A stretch of 64,000 nucleotides of DNA from Streptomyces sp. NBC_00376. Its GTDB lineage: Bacteria > Actinomycetota > Actinomycetes > Streptomycetales > Streptomycetaceae. The stretch covers positions 2,170,001 to 2,234,000 of the forward strand of contig NZ_CP107960.1 in assembly GCF_036077095.1 (NCBI RefSeq), given 5' to 3'. The position numbers and the translations under genes were made by a program. The notes below the pieces were generated by a model, which did not search any database, was not told where the DNA came from, and saw nothing but the letters and a program-made list of their open reading frames with translations. How positions within the stretch are numbered: position 1 is the first letter of the stretch; every line of letters begins with the position of its first letter. Positions 40,709 to 50,102 of the stretch are shown here, piece by piece.

Positions 40709-41740
40709 CTAAGCGTCCGCGAAAAGCGCGCTGTAACCATTCAATGCGGGCTGACCGCCGAGATGTGCGTAAAGGACGGTGGAATCCCGGGCGATCTCGC
40801 CGCGCCCCACGAGGTCGATCGTTCCCGCCATCGACTTCCCCTCGTACACGGGGTCGGTGACCATGCCCTCGGTACGGGCGGCCAGCCGCATGGCGTCGAG
40901 GGTCGTGTCGTCGGGGATGCCGTAGGTGCCCGCGTGGTAGCGCTCGTCGAGCTCGATGTCGTCCACGGTGAGTTCCCGGCGCACCCCGATGAGCCGTGCG
41001 GTGCCGGCCGCGATCCGGGCGATCTGCTCGCGGGTACGGGCGGGCTCGGCCGAGGCGTCGATGCCCAGTACGCGTCGTGGGCGGGCGCCCGCCGCCTCCA
41101 GCGCGGCGAAGCCCGCGACCATGCCGGCCTGGGTGGAGCCGGTCACCGAGCAGACGACCACGGTGTCGAAGAACACGCCGAGCGTGCGTTCCTGCTCGGC
41201 CACCTCGTACGCCCAGTTCGCGAAGCCGAGCCCGCCCAGCGGGTGGTCGGACGCGCCCGCGGGGATCGCGTACGGCCTGCCGCCGCCCTCCTCCACCTCG
41301 CGCAGCGCCTGCTCCCAGCTCTCCTTGACCCCGATGCCGAACCCGGCGCGCACCAGACGGACGTCGGCGCCCGCCAGGCGGCTGATCAGGATGTTGCCGA
41401 CCTTGTCGTAGACGGCGTCGGGCCACTCGACCCAGCTCTCCTGGATGAGTACGCACTTGAGACCGGCGCGGGCGGCGACCGCCGCGACCTGGCGGGTGTG
41501 ATTGGACTGGACGCCACCGATGGATACGAGGGTGTCGCAGCCCTTCGCGAGGGCGTCGGCGACGAGGTATTCGAGCTTGCGGGTCTTGTTGCCGCCGTAG
41601 GCGATGCCGGAGTTGCAGTCCTCCCGCTTGGCCCAGACCCCGGCGCCACCGAGGTGCTCGGTGAGCCGGTCGAGCCGGTGCACGGGAGAGGGGCCGAAGA
41701 GGAGGGGGTAGCGGTCGTACGAAGAGATCGAGATCGACAC
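40709..41740 (-). CDS. acdS: 1-aminocyclopropane-1-carboxylate deaminase
   Basis: 343 residues from GTG 41740 with GGGAG upstream. It is a PLP enzyme of the tryptophan-synthase-beta fold: PLP Lys in [11 protein letters not shown] and [13 protein letters not shown]. The residue pair YE in DPVYEGKSM and Leu in HLGGQPAL are those that separate true ACC deaminases from D-cysteine desulfhydrases. It cleaves ACC, the plant ethylene precursor, to 2-oxobutyrate and ammonia. The GntR regulator 88 bp upstream on the same strand probably controls it. Confidence 0.92.
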   Translation of the reverse strand: MSISISSYDRYPLLFGPSPVHRLDRLTEHLGGAGVWAKREDCNSGIAYGGNKTRKLEYLVADALAKGCDTLVSIGGVQSNHTRQVAAVAARAGLKCVLIQESWVEWPDAVYDKVGNILISRLAGADVRLVRAGFGIGVKESWEQALREVEEGGGRPYAIPAGASDHPLGGLGFANWAYEVAEQERTLGVFFDTVVVCSVTGSTQAGMVAGFAALEAAGARPRRVLGIDASAEPARTREQIARIAAGTARLIGVRRELTVDDIELDERYHAGTYGIPDDTTLDAMRLAARTEGMVTDPVYEGKSMAGTIDLVGRGEIARDSTVLYAHLGGQPALNGYSALFADA

Positions 41741-41828
41741 TGGGGCTCCCTTGGTCGGGGTGGGGTGAGGTGAAATGGGTCCACTCGCGCTCGGAATCGC
41801 TCGGCCGGTGGGCATCGCGCGCTGCGGG

Positions 41829-42485
41829 CTACTCGAGCGGTTCGTCCGCCAGCTCTTCGAGCGCCCGCCAGATCTCGGCGGTGATCCGGACCGCGGCTTC
41901 GGCGTCACGCGCCGCGCACGCCTCGATCAGCTGATCGTGCAGCTCCGCGGAGCCGTGCGCGGAGCCGGCCGTGCCGAACTGCCGCCATTCCAGGCGCCGG
42001 ATCAAGGGCGTGTAGCGCTCGACGGTGGCGTCCACGGCCCGGTTGCCGCAGGCGGTGACGAGGACGTCGTGGAGCCGGTCGTCGGCGCGCAGCGCCTCCG
42101 CCACGTCGCCGCGGCCGGCCGCCTTCCGGAACCGGTCGTTGGCCGCGCGCATCACGGTGATGTCCGCGTCCACGAGGTGGGGCACGGCGGTCCTGGCGGC
42201 CAGTTCCTGCATGGCTCGTACTACGGCCGCTGCATCCCGGACGTCGCCCGGCACCAGCCGGGTCACCCGGGTGTAGCTCTGCGGCTTGGACTCGACGAGA
42301 CCCTCACCGGCGAGCCGGGACAGCGCGTCGCGGACCGGGGCCCGGGAGAGTCCGAGGCGTTCGGCGAGGTCGGCGTCGCGGACGGGCGCACCGGGCGGGA
42401 TGTCACCGCGGACGATGGCGTCGCGGATCGCTTCGTAGGCGGTGTCCCGCAACAGGGTCCGCCGGACGGGGCGCAGGGTCTCCAT
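41829..42485 (-). CDS. GntR-family regulator, FCD subfamily
   Basis: 218 residues from ATG 42485. The winged helix (about 8-75, [20 protein letters not shown]) is followed by an FCD ligand-binding helical bundle with metal-type residues (D in [12 protein letters not shown] in [12 protein letters not shown]). A GACAT-N5-ATGTC palindrome lies 5 bp before the start codon, suggesting autoregulation. Likely effector: ACC or a related acid, inferred from the neighbouring deaminase. Confidence 0.9.
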   Translation of the reverse strand: METLRPVRRTLLRDTAYEAIRDAIVRGDIPPGAPVRDADLAERLGLSRAPVRDALSRLAGEGLVESKPQSYTRVTRLVPGDVRDAAAVVRAMQELAARTAVPHLVDADITVMRAANDRFRKAAGRGDVAEALRADDRLHDVLVTACGNRAVDATVERYTPLIRRLEWRQFGTAGSAHGSAELHDQLIEACAARDAEAAVRITAEIWRALEELADEPLE

Positions 42486-42490
42486 GAACT

Positions 42491-42505
42491 GACATGTTAG
42501 ATGTC
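42491..42505. promoter_or_regulatory. Candidate GntR operator
   Basis: GACAT-GTTAG-ATGTC, a perfect 5-bp inverted repeat with N5 spacing, just upstream of the regulator start. The form fits FCD-type GntR sites. Confidence 0.5.
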
Positions 42506-42714
42506 TGTGCACTCGGTACTCAAGAGGCTGTCCACCGCGCGGGGCACGGCGAAAGCGCACTCGGATGAGGCTTCGCACTCCGGGACGCATAAGCTCATCC
42601 TGGGCAACGGGACACACCGTTGCCCCGTTGTTTGCCCGGCAAGCTGAGAAAGAAGTGTGAGCAGGGTGTTTTCGCAGGTCAGCCGGACGACCAGGACTGC
42701 GAGGTAGGCGCAAG

Positions 42715-43383
42715 GTGCACATCGTCATCATGGGCTGCGGGCGAGTAGGAGCCGCTCTCGCGCAGACCCTGGAGCAGCAGGGGCACACGGTCGCCGTCGT
42801 CGACCAGGACCCGACGGCGTTCCGTCGTCTCGGTTCCGGATTCGGCGGACGGCGCGTCACCGGTGTCGGCTTCGACCAGGACACCCTCCGCGAGGCGGGT
42901 ATCGAGGAGGCCGGTGCGTTCGCCGCGGTGAGCAGCGGCGACAACTCGAACATCATCGCCGCCCGGGTGGCCCGCGAGATGTTCGGCATCGAGAATGTCG
43001 CGGCGCGGATCTACGACCCCCGGCGTGCCGAGGTCTACCAGCGTCTCGGTATCCCCACGGTCGCCACCGTGCGCTGGACCGCGGACCAGATGCTGCGGCG
43101 GCTGCTGCCTTCCGGCGCCGAGCCGCTGTGGCGGGATCCGAGCGGCGGTGTGCAGCTCGCGGAGGTGCACACCACCCCGTCCTGGATCGGCCACAAGATC
43201 AGCACGCTGCAGGAGGAGACGGGCGTCCGCGTGGCGTTCCTCACCCGGCTGGGCGAAGCCATACTGCCCACCTCGCAGACGGTGCTGCAGGAAGGCGACC
43301 TGGTCCACGTGATGATGCGTACGGACGAGATCGTGAAGGTCGAGGCGGCCTTCGCCGAGGGTCCTGAGGAGGGCGGTCACTGA
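42715..43383 (+). CDS. TrkA/RCK potassium-channel regulatory protein, first of a pair
   Basis: 222 residues from GTG 42715 behind GAGGTAGG. RCK-N Rossmann domain with MGCGRVGAALA, acidic VDQD, then an RCK-C domain (about 135-215). Such proteins bind NAD(H), ATP or c-di-AMP and gate K+ channels or transporters. The stop overlaps the next start (TGATG). No Trk/Ktr membrane subunit is adjacent, so the partner is elsewhere, possibly the KimA-like protein. Confidence 0.92.
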   Translation: MHIVIMGCGRVGAALAQTLEQQGHTVAVVDQDPTAFRRLGSGFGGRRVTGVGFDQDTLREAGIEEAGAFAAVSSGDNSNIIAARVAREMFGIENVAARIYDPRRAEVYQRLGIPTVATVRWTADQMLRRLLPSGAEPLWRDPSGGVQLAEVHTTPSWIGHKISTLQEETGVRVAFLTRLGEAILPTSQTVLQEGDLVHVMMRTDEIVKVEAAFAEGPEEGGH

Positions 43384-44060
43384 TGCGTGTCGCGATTGCC
43401 GGGGCCGGTGCGGTGGGCCGTTCCATCGCGGGCGAGCTGCTGGAGAACGGCCACGAGGTGCTGCTCGTCGACAAGGCGCCGACCGCCATCTCGGTGGAGC
43501 GGGTGCCGATGGCCGAGTGGCTGCTGGCGGACGCCTGCGAGATCACCTCGCTCGACGAGGCGGCGCTGCAACGCTGCAACGTCGTCATCGCCGCGACCGG
43601 AGACGACAAGGTGAACCTGGTCGTCTCGCTGCTCGCCAAGACGGAGTACGGCGTGCCGAGGGTCGTCGCCCGGGTCAACAACCCGAAGAACGAGTGGCTG
43701 TTCAACGAGGCCTGGGGCGTCGATGTCGCGGTCTCGACGCCGCGCCTGATGTCGGCCCTGGTCGAGGAGGCGGTGAGCGTCGGCGATCTGGTCCGGCTGC
43801 TGCGCTTCAGCCACGGTGACGCCAACCTGGTCGAGCTGACGCTGCCCCCGGAGTCGGCGCTGGCCGGCACCCAGGTCGGTGAAGTGGCCTGGCCCGAGGA
43901 CACCTCGCTGGTCACCATCATCCGCGGGCAGCGGGTTCTGACGCCGAACACCGAGGAGACCCTGGAGGCCGGCGACGAGCTGCTGTTCGTGGCCGCACAG
44001 GCACGCGAGGAGCAGTTGGAGGACCTGCTGTCGGTGCGCCGGGGCGACTCGGACGACTGA
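43383..44060 (+). CDS. TrkA/RCK potassium-channel regulatory protein, second of a pair
   Basis: 225 residues. GAGAVGRSIAGELL starts the RCK-N domain, with VDKAPTA after beta-2; the RCK-C domain is at about 140-215. Co-translated with the first protein. A 27-bp perfect hairpin follows the stop. Confidence 0.92.
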   Translation: MRVAIAGAGAVGRSIAGELLENGHEVLLVDKAPTAISVERVPMAEWLLADACEITSLDEAALQRCNVVIAATGDDKVNLVVSLLAKTEYGVPRVVARVNNPKNEWLFNEAWGVDVAVSTPRLMSALVEEAVSVGDLVRLLRFSHGDANLVELTLPPESALAGTQVGEVAWPEDTSLVTIIRGQRVLTPNTEETLEAGDELLFVAAQAREEQLEDLLSVRRGDSDD

Positions 44061-44068
44061 CCCGCAGG

Positions 44069-44123
44069 ACGTAAAGGAGGGGCCCGGAACCGTGTGACAC
44101 GGTTCCGGGCCCCTCCTTTACGT
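44069..44123. terminator. Bidirectional terminator, 27-bp perfect stem
   Basis: Arms 44069-44095 and 44097-44123 are perfectly complementary, containing GTAAAGGAGGGGCCCGG, with almost no loop. It separates the convergent TrkA pair and DUF3159 gene. Confidence 0.85.
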
Positions 44124-44161
44124 CTCAGAACTCCCGTACGTCTCAGAACTGCTGCTGCGCC

Positions 44162-44932
44162 TCAGAGTTCCTGGTTGCGCGCCGCGGCTGCCGCTGCGGC
44201 CTCGGCCGCCTTGCGGTCCTTCTCCGCCTGCTCCTCGGCCTCCATCTCGGCGAAGACGTCGATGGGCGGCGGAGCCTTGGCGAGGAAGACCCAGGTCAGA
44301 TAGACCGCGAGCAGGAACGGCGGGATCTTCAGGGCGACCAGGACCCAGCCGAACTGCGTGGTGTCGGCCCACCAGTACAGCGGGAAGAGGATCGCGCACT
44401 TGGCGAGCAGGATCAGGCCCCAGGCGTAGCTGGCCTTGGCGTACGCCTTCTTGCGGCCGGGGTTCCTGGTGCGCCAGGAGAGGTTCTCCTTGAACACCGG
44501 CCCCAGGATCAGACCGATCAGCGGCACCCCGGCGAGGGTGGTGATCAGGTAGGCCAGGGCCAGACCGAGCGTGTAGAGCATGCCCGGCAGATAGAAGTCC
44601 TTGGCGTTGCCCGTCATCATCGCGAAGACCACACCGAAGGCCACACCGAAAACGCCGCTGAAGGCGTGCTTGACGGTGTCCTTCCGGATCAGCCGCACGG
44701 CGACGAGGACCAGGGACACCACCAGGGCCGCGATGGCCGAGCTGTGCAGATCCTTGTTGATCGTGAAGATGGTGACGAACAGCAGCCCGGGGAGGACTGT
44801 CTCCACCATGCCCCGGACACCGCCGAACGCCTCGAAGAGCGCGGCCTCGGTGACCGCCTTCGCCTCGGCATCCTGCTGGTCGGTGCGGGTGGTGCGGTCC
44901 GTGTCGGACGTCGGCTTGTCGAGAGACGTCAC
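44162..44932 (-). CDS. DUF3159 membrane protein
   Basis: 256 residues. A polar N-terminus (about 35 residues) is followed by FEAFGGVRGMVETVLPGLLF, six or so membrane helices (about 45-220), and a charged Ala/Glu C-terminal tail. Function unknown; the family is confined to Actinobacteria. It follows the OB-fold gene by 3 bp. Confidence 0.88.
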   Translation of the reverse strand: MTSLDKPTSDTDRTTRTDQQDAEAKAVTEAALFEAFGGVRGMVETVLPGLLFVTIFTINKDLHSSAIAALVVSLVLVAVRLIRKDTVKHAFSGVFGVAFGVVFAMMTGNAKDFYLPGMLYTLGLALAYLITTLAGVPLIGLILGPVFKENLSWRTRNPGRKKAYAKASYAWGLILLAKCAILFPLYWWADTTQFGWVLVALKIPPFLLAVYLTWVFLAKAPPPIDVFAEMEAEEQAEKDRKAAEAAAAAAARNQEL

Positions 44933-44935
44933 CGG

Positions 44936-45352
44936 CTACTCCTTGCCGAGCGGTCGGAGTTCGTATTTGGGGTTGAACAGCACCCGGCGCCCGTGACTCA
45001 TGGCGATCCGGCCCGAGGCGATGAGCTTGCGGCCCGGTTCTATGCCCACGATGGAGCGCCGGCCCAGCCAGACAACGTCCAGCGGAGCGGTGCCGTCGAA
45101 GAGCTCTGCCTCCAGGGCGGGCACTCCGGCGCGCGGCCGCAGGGTGACGGTCCGCAAGGTACCAGTCACCTTCACGATCTGGCGGTCGGTGCATTCGGAG
45201 ATCCGCGTGCAGCCCGAGGCCTGCGAGTCCTCCTGCAGCTCCTCGGACTCGAGGTCCTCCTGGGAGGTGGACAGCCGGTCGAGCATCCGCCGGAAGCGGC
45301 CGGACGGCTTCTCCGCCCTGCCGGACTTGTCGGATCGAGGAACAGCACTCAT
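44936..45352 (-). CDS. OB-fold nucleic-acid-binding-domain protein
   Basis: 138 residues from ATG 45352. A basic, Glu-rich N-terminus (about 45 residues) precedes an OB fold (KVTGTLRTVTLRP, LEAELFDGTAPLDVVWLGRR, GRKLIASGRIAMSHGRRVLF). This is the fold of RecG-type wedge and tRNA-anticodon binding domains. It is paired with DUF3159 as an operon. Exact role unknown. Confidence 0.88.
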   Translation of the reverse strand: MSAVPRSDKSGRAEKPSGRFRRMLDRLSTSQEDLESEELQEDSQASGCTRISECTDRQIVKVTGTLRTVTLRPRAGVPALEAELFDGTAPLDVVWLGRRSIVGIEPGRKLIASGRIAMSHGRRVLFNPKYELRPLGKE

Positions 45353-45390
45353 AACCGAAGGGTACCGGTCCCGGCTGCTCCGAGCGGGTG

Positions 45391-45422
45391 TCCCCGGTCT
45401 CACTCGAACGGGTGACCGGGGA
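45391..45422 (-). terminator. Hairpin after kdpE
   Basis: TCCCCGGTC (45391-45399) and GACCGGGGA (45414-45422), 14-nt loop, between the kdpE stop and the OB-fold gene. Confidence 0.6.
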
Positions 45423-45507
45423 CAGTTCCCGAAAGACGGTCCGGCCACCCTCACCGATCGCGGTGGGCGGGTCGGCCGCCCGGCCGCCCATCCACCCCGC
45501 CGCTCGT

Positions 45508-46200
45508 TCAGCCGCGCTCGAATCGGTACCCCATGCCCGGTTCGGTGACGAAGTGCCGGGGGTGCGACGGGTCGGACTCCAGTTTGCGCCGCAGCTGGGC
45601 CATGTAGACCCGCAGGTAGTTGGTCTCGGTGCCGTACGAGGGCCCCCAGACCTCCTGGAGCAGCTGCTTCTGGCTGACCAGCCGGCCGCTGTTGCGGACC
45701 AGGACCTCCAGCAGGTGCCACTCGGTGGGGGTGAGCCGTACGTCGCGCCCCTCTCGGTGGACCTTCTTCGCCGCCAGGTCGACGGTGAACCCCTCGGTCT
45801 CGACGATCACGATGTCGTCGGAACCCTGCTGCCCGACGGGTTCGGCGCGGCGGACCGAGGCGCGCAGCCTGGCCAGCAGCTCGTCCATGCCGAACGGTTT
45901 GGTGACGTAGTCGTCCGCACCGGCGTCCAGGGCCTCCACCTTCTCGTCGGAGGTGTGGCGGGCGGACAGCACGAGGATCGGCACCCTGGTCCAGCCGCGC
46001 AGCCCCTTGATCACCTCGACGCCGTCCATGTCCGGCAGCCCGAGGTCGAGGACGACGACGTCGGGGTGGCGGGCGGCGGCGAGCTGGAGGGCGGTCGCGC
46101 CGTCGGGCGCCGCGTCCACCTCGTACTTGCGCGCCTTCAGGTTGATCACGAGGGCGCGTACGATCTGCGGCTCGTCGTCGACCACAAGCACCCGGGTCAT
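45508..46200 (-). CDS. kdpE: Response regulator KdpE
   Basis: 230 residues from ATG 46200. The OmpR-class receiver has D52 (VVLDLGLPDMDG) and the conserved Lys in YVTKPFGMDELLARL. The winged helix has LTPTEWHLLEVLVRNSGRLV and TNYLRVYMAQLRRKLE, typical of KdpE. It controls the kdp potassium pump with KdpD. A 174-bp gap with tandem repeats separates it from kdpD, which is unusual as these genes often overlap. Confidence 0.95.
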   Translation of the reverse strand: MTRVLVVDDEPQIVRALVINLKARKYEVDAAPDGATALQLAAARHPDVVVLDLGLPDMDGVEVIKGLRGWTRVPILVLSARHTSDEKVEALDAGADDYVTKPFGMDELLARLRASVRRAEPVGQQGSDDIVIVETEGFTVDLAAKKVHREGRDVRLTPTEWHLLEVLVRNSGRLVSQKQLLQEVWGPSYGTETNYLRVYMAQLRRKLESDPSHPRHFVTEPGMGYRFERG

Positions 46201-46260
46201 GGGGGCCCTGCCTTTCTGCTGTACGGCGATCTCCCGGGACGTACCGGAGATCATGAGGTG

Positions 46261-46340
46261 AACTGCGTGCTCATGAGTCGGACTGCTTGGTCATGCGATG
46301 GACTGCTTGGTCGTGCGGTGGACTGCGTGGTCGTGCGGTG
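46261..46340. repeat. Four 20-bp tandem repeats between kdpD and kdpE
   Basis: Units 46261-46280, 46281-46300, 46301-46320 and 46321-46340, consensus GACTGCTTGGTCGTGCGGTG. The last three differ at only a few positions. They lie in the spacer between the kdpD stop and the kdpE start. Confidence 0.8.
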
Positions 46341-46374
46341 ATCGTGCCGTTGGGTCATGGAGTGTCCCGCACGG

Positions 46375-48918
46375 TCATGAGGTGACCCGCGCGGGCAGGT
46401 CGGGGCTGACCGGAACGTATCCCGACGCCGCCTTGAGGGTCAGCACCATGGTGAGGCCGCCGCCGGGGGTGTCCTCGGCGTCCAGCGTGCCGCCCATGGA
46501 CTCCACGAAGCCGCGGGCCACGGCGAGCCCCAGTCCGACGCCCGCGCCGCGCGGGGCGTCGCCGTAGCGCTGGAAGGGCTCGAAGATGCGCTCCTTGGCC
46601 TCGTCGGGGACTCCGGGGCCGCGGTCGGCCACCCGTAGCTCGACGCGTTCGCCGAGCGCGCTGGCGGCCACGGTGACGCGTTCCGCGTAGCGGCTGTACT
46701 TCACGGCGTTCTCGACGATGTTGGCGACGGCCCGTTCCAGCAGCCCGGGGTCGACCTCGACCATCGGCAGGGTCTCGGGGATGTCCAGGTCGACGCTGTC
46801 CTCGGGGACACCGCCGAGAGCCATCGGGACCACCTCGTCGAGATCGATCTCGCGGATCAGCGGGGTGACGGTGCCGGTCTGGAGCCTGGACATGTCCAGG
46901 AGGTTGCCCACGAGGTGGTCGAGGCGGTCGGCGCCGTTCTCGATGCCCTCCAGGAGTTCGGCCTGGTCCTCCTCGGACCAGGCGACGTCGTCGGAGCGCA
47001 GGGAGCTGACGGCGGCCTTGATGGCGGCGAGCGGGGTACGCAGATCGTGGCTGACGGCGGCGAGCAGCGCCGTCCTGATCCGGTTGCCCTCGGCGAGCCG
47101 CCGGGCCTCCTCCGCCTCGTCGACCAGGCGCTCCCGCTCCAGTACGACGGCGGCCTGCGCGGCGAACGCGCCGAGCACCCGCCGGTCCTCGGCGGGCAGC
47201 ACCCGCCCGGAGAGCGCCAGCGCCATGTGGTCGCCGACGGGCATGTCCACATCGGCGTCCTCCGGCCGGGTCACCGGGCCCGGCCCGACGCTCCCGGCAC
47301 ACGTCCACGGGTCGACGTCGCTGCGGCGTTCCAGCAGGGCGACGGACTCCATGCCGAAGGTCTCGCGGACCCGGTCGAGGAGCGCGTCCAGCGTCGTCTC
47401 GCCACGCAGCACACTGCCTGCCAGAAAGGAGAGGATCTCCGACTCGGCGCGCAGCCGGGCCGCCTGATGGGTGCGGCGGGCCGCCAGATCGACGACCGAG
47501 GCTACCGAGACCGCCACCGCGAAGAAGATCACGATGGCGACGAAGTTCTCCGGGTCCTGCACCGTCAGGGTGTGGGTGGGCGGGGTGAACCAGTAGTTCA
47601 GCAGCAGCGAGCCGGCGGCGGCCGAAGCGAGGGCGGGCAGCAGTCCGCCGAGCAGGGCCGCGGCGACCGTCATGAAGAGGAAGAGCAGTACGTCGTTGGC
47701 GAGCCCCGGACCGTTGCCGAGGCCGCTGAGGAGCAGGGTGAGGAGGGCCGGGCCGCCCACCCCGACCAGCCAGCCCCAGATGATCCGGACCCGGCCCAGC
47801 CGGGCACCGCGGGCGATGGGCAGGCCGCGCCCCTTGGCGACCTCTTCGTGGGTGACGATGTGGACATCGAGGTCGGGCCCGGACTCCCGGGCGACGGTGG
47901 CGCCCACCCCGGGCCCGTAGATGTACTGCCAGGCCTTGCGTCGGCTGGAGCCGAGGACGATCTGCGTGGCGTTCACCCCCCGGGCGAATTCGAGGAGCGC
48001 CGAGGGTATGTCGTCGCCTATGACGTGGTGGAACGTGCCGCCGAGGTCCTCCACGAGGGTGCGCTGGACGGTGAGTTCCTTGGGTGACGCGGAGGTCAGC
48101 CCGTCGCTGCGGGCGATGTAGACGGCGAGGATCTCGCTGCCCGAGCCCTTGGCCGCCATCCGGGACGCGCGGCGGATGAGCGTACGGCCCTCGGGGCCGC
48201 CGGTGAGTCCGACGACGATGCGTTCGCGGGCCTGCCAGGTGGTGCGGATGTTGTGCTCGCCGCGGTACTGCTGGAGGTATTCGTCGACCCGGTCGGCGAC
48301 CCAGAGCAGGGCCAGCTCGCGCAGGGCGGTCAGGTTGCCGGGGCGGAAGTAGTTGGACAGCGAGGCGTCGATCCGGTCCGGCTTGTAGATGTTGCCGTGA
48401 GCCATCCGGCGACGCAGCGCCTGTGGCGACATGTCGACGAGTTCGAGCTGGTCGGCCCGGCGGACCACCTCGTCGGGGACGGTCTCGCGCTGCCGTACGC
48501 CGGTTATCGCCTCGACGACGTCACCGAGCGACTCCAGGTGCTGGATGTTGACGGTGGACACCACGTCCATGCCGGCCTGGAGGAGTTCCTCGACGTCCTG
48601 CCAGCGTTTGGCGTTGCGCGAGCCCGGCACATTGGTGTGCGCCAGTTCGTCCACCAGGGCGACGGCGGGGGCCCGCTCCAGGACCGCGTCGACGTCCATC
48701 TCGGTGAAGACGGCGGAGCGGTACTCGATCTCGCGGCGCCGGACCTGTTCCAGGCCGTGCAGCATGACCTCGGTGCGTGGCCGGTCGTGGTGTTCCACGA
48801 AGGCGACGACGCAGTCGGTGCCCCGCTCCACCCGTCGATGGGCCTCGGAGAGCATCGCGTACGTCTTGCCGACGCCGGGTGCCGCACCCAGGTAGATCCG
48901 AAGCTTGCCGCGTGCCAT
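46375..48918 (-). CDS. kdpD: Sensor histidine kinase KdpD
   Basis: 847 residues from ATG 48918. The N-terminal KdpD domain has P-loop GAAPGVGKTYAML and DELAHTNVPGSRN. It is followed by a USP-like domain (about 245-370), four membrane helices (about 395-500), a GAF-like region, the His box AVSHDLRTPLAAIKA, and an HATPase domain (VENAVKYS, GVGLGLAVARGF). It senses low K+ or turgor and phosphorylates KdpE. Confidence 0.96.
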   Translation of the reverse strand: MARGKLRIYLGAAPGVGKTYAMLSEAHRRVERGTDCVVAFVEHHDRPRTEVMLHGLEQVRRREIEYRSAVFTEMDVDAVLERAPAVALVDELAHTNVPGSRNAKRWQDVEELLQAGMDVVSTVNIQHLESLGDVVEAITGVRQRETVPDEVVRRADQLELVDMSPQALRRRMAHGNIYKPDRIDASLSNYFRPGNLTALRELALLWVADRVDEYLQQYRGEHNIRTTWQARERIVVGLTGGPEGRTLIRRASRMAAKGSGSEILAVYIARSDGLTSASPKELTVQRTLVEDLGGTFHHVIGDDIPSALLEFARGVNATQIVLGSSRRKAWQYIYGPGVGATVARESGPDLDVHIVTHEEVAKGRGLPIARGARLGRVRIIWGWLVGVGGPALLTLLLSGLGNGPGLANDVLLFLFMTVAAALLGGLLPALASAAAGSLLLNYWFTPPTHTLTVQDPENFVAIVIFFAVAVSVASVVDLAARRTHQAARLRAESEILSFLAGSVLRGETTLDALLDRVRETFGMESVALLERRSDVDPWTCAGSVGPGPVTRPEDADVDMPVGDHMALALSGRVLPAEDRRVLGAFAAQAAVVLERERLVDEAEEARRLAEGNRIRTALLAAVSHDLRTPLAAIKAAVSSLRSDDVAWSEEDQAELLEGIENGADRLDHLVGNLLDMSRLQTGTVTPLIREIDLDEVVPMALGGVPEDSVDLDIPETLPMVEVDPGLLERAVANIVENAVKYSRYAERVTVAASALGERVELRVADRGPGVPDEAKERIFEPFQRYGDAPRGAGVGLGLAVARGFVESMGGTLDAEDTPGGGLTMVLTLKAASGYVPVSPDLPARVTS

Positions 48919-49102
48919 GGCCCCATTGTCTTCTCTTGAACCCGGCTGCGTCCGATGCGGCAGCCGCTTCGAAGTTACCCCGCAGATTATCGACAAATGG
49001 GGCGGCGGGTGTGGTCAGGGACCGAATTGACAGGATTCTGACGCCGCGGACGGGCCATGGACGGGCCACGGGTGCCTCCGGAAGGCTCCCGCGGCCCACC
49101 CC

Positions 49103-49852
49103 CTACGCGTGCTCGACGATGTGGCCGTCGCTCAGTTCCAGCACCCGGTCCGCCAGCCCCAGCAGCTGGGAGTCGTGCGTCGCCACCAGTGCCGTGACGC
49201 CCTCGCTCCGCACCACCGCCCGCAGCAGCTCCATCACCGCGAGCCCGGTCTCCGCGTCGAGCTGCCCGGTCGGCTCGTCCGCGATCAGCAGGGACGGCCG
49301 GTTGGCGAGTGCGCGGGCGATGGCGACGCGCTGCTGCTGGCCCCCGGACAGCTCACCGGGACGCTGGGCCGCGTGGTCGGCGAGGCCGACCAGGGAGAGC
49401 AGCAGCGCCACCCGGTCCTCGCGCTCGTGCGGGTCCGCCTTGCGCAACCGCATGGGCACGCCGACGTTCTCCGCCGCGGTCAGGATCGGGATGAGGCCGA
49501 ACGACTGGAAGATGAAGCCGATCCGGTCCCGGCGCAGTGCCAGGAGCCCGTCCTCGCCCAGCTCTGCGAGGTCCGTGCCGTCGATGGTGATCCGGCCGCC
49601 GTCGGGGCTGTCGAGCCCGCCGAGCAGGTTGAGGAGGGTCGTCTTGCCCGAGCCCGAGCGGCCCTTGAGGGCGACCAGCTCACCGCGCGGCACTTCGAAG
49701 GACACCCCGCGCAGCGCGTGTACGGCTCCGGCGCCGGAGCCGTACGAACGGTACAGGTCCTCGACCCGGACCATGGGCCCGTCGGCCGGTTGCTCCGCGA
49801 CTGCGGTACCGCCCTGTCCGTCGGTGGCCGCCCGGTCGGTGCGCTCGGTCAT
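49103..49852 (-). CDS. ABC transporter ATP-binding protein, no adjacent permease
   Basis: 249 residues from ATG 49852. LolD/MacB-type: Walker A GRSGSGKTT, signature LSGGQQQRVAIARAL, Walker B LLIADEPTGQLD, His in VATHD. It lies between kdpC and kdpD on the same strand, with a terminator upstream and 184 bp downstream, so it is its own transcription unit. No FtsX-like permease is adjacent. It may be a relict or serve a permease elsewhere. Confidence 0.92.
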   Translation of the reverse strand: MTERTDRAATDGQGGTAVAEQPADGPMVRVEDLYRSYGSGAGAVHALRGVSFEVPRGELVALKGRSGSGKTTLLNLLGGLDSPDGGRITIDGTDLAELGEDGLLALRRDRIGFIFQSFGLIPILTAAENVGVPMRLRKADPHEREDRVALLLSLVGLADHAAQRPGELSGGQQQRVAIARALANRPSLLIADEPTGQLDAETGLAVMELLRAVVRSEGVTALVATHDSQLLGLADRVLELSDGHIVEHA

Positions 49853-50016
49853 GTCTCTCCCCGTAAACGTGCTCGGTCCCCGTAGTCGGCCAGTATGTGC
49901 AATGCGCACAGGGCTCGACAATGGCCGACGGCCGTCGGACACCGATGCGGCCGCCCTCGGCGCCCGGCCGGGACCGGCGAAACAGGCTTGGCGGGGTGCC
50001 GTCACCGGGGAAACAG

Positions 50017-50058
50017 GCGTGGCGGGGCGCCGGGTCCGGACCCGGCGCCCCGCCACGC
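50017..50058 (-). terminator. Terminator after kdpC, 42-bp perfect palindrome
   Basis: Arms 50017-50037 and 50038-50058 around GGGTCCGGACCC. It ends 44 bp beyond the kdpC stop. Just downstream, a ~28-bp unit (ACCGG-GAAACAGGC-TGGCGGGG-GCC) is repeated twice (about 49974-50033); the second copy overlaps the palindrome. Confidence 0.8.
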
Positions 50059-50102
50059 GGACCTTCTCAGGCCCCGTTCACTTCATCGTTCACTTCGATC
50101 GT

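Noticed and set aside
44118..45491. Minus-strand frame of 457 codons over the DUF3159/OB-fold pair
   Set aside because: Overlaps two recognisable proteins in another phase and has no domain.
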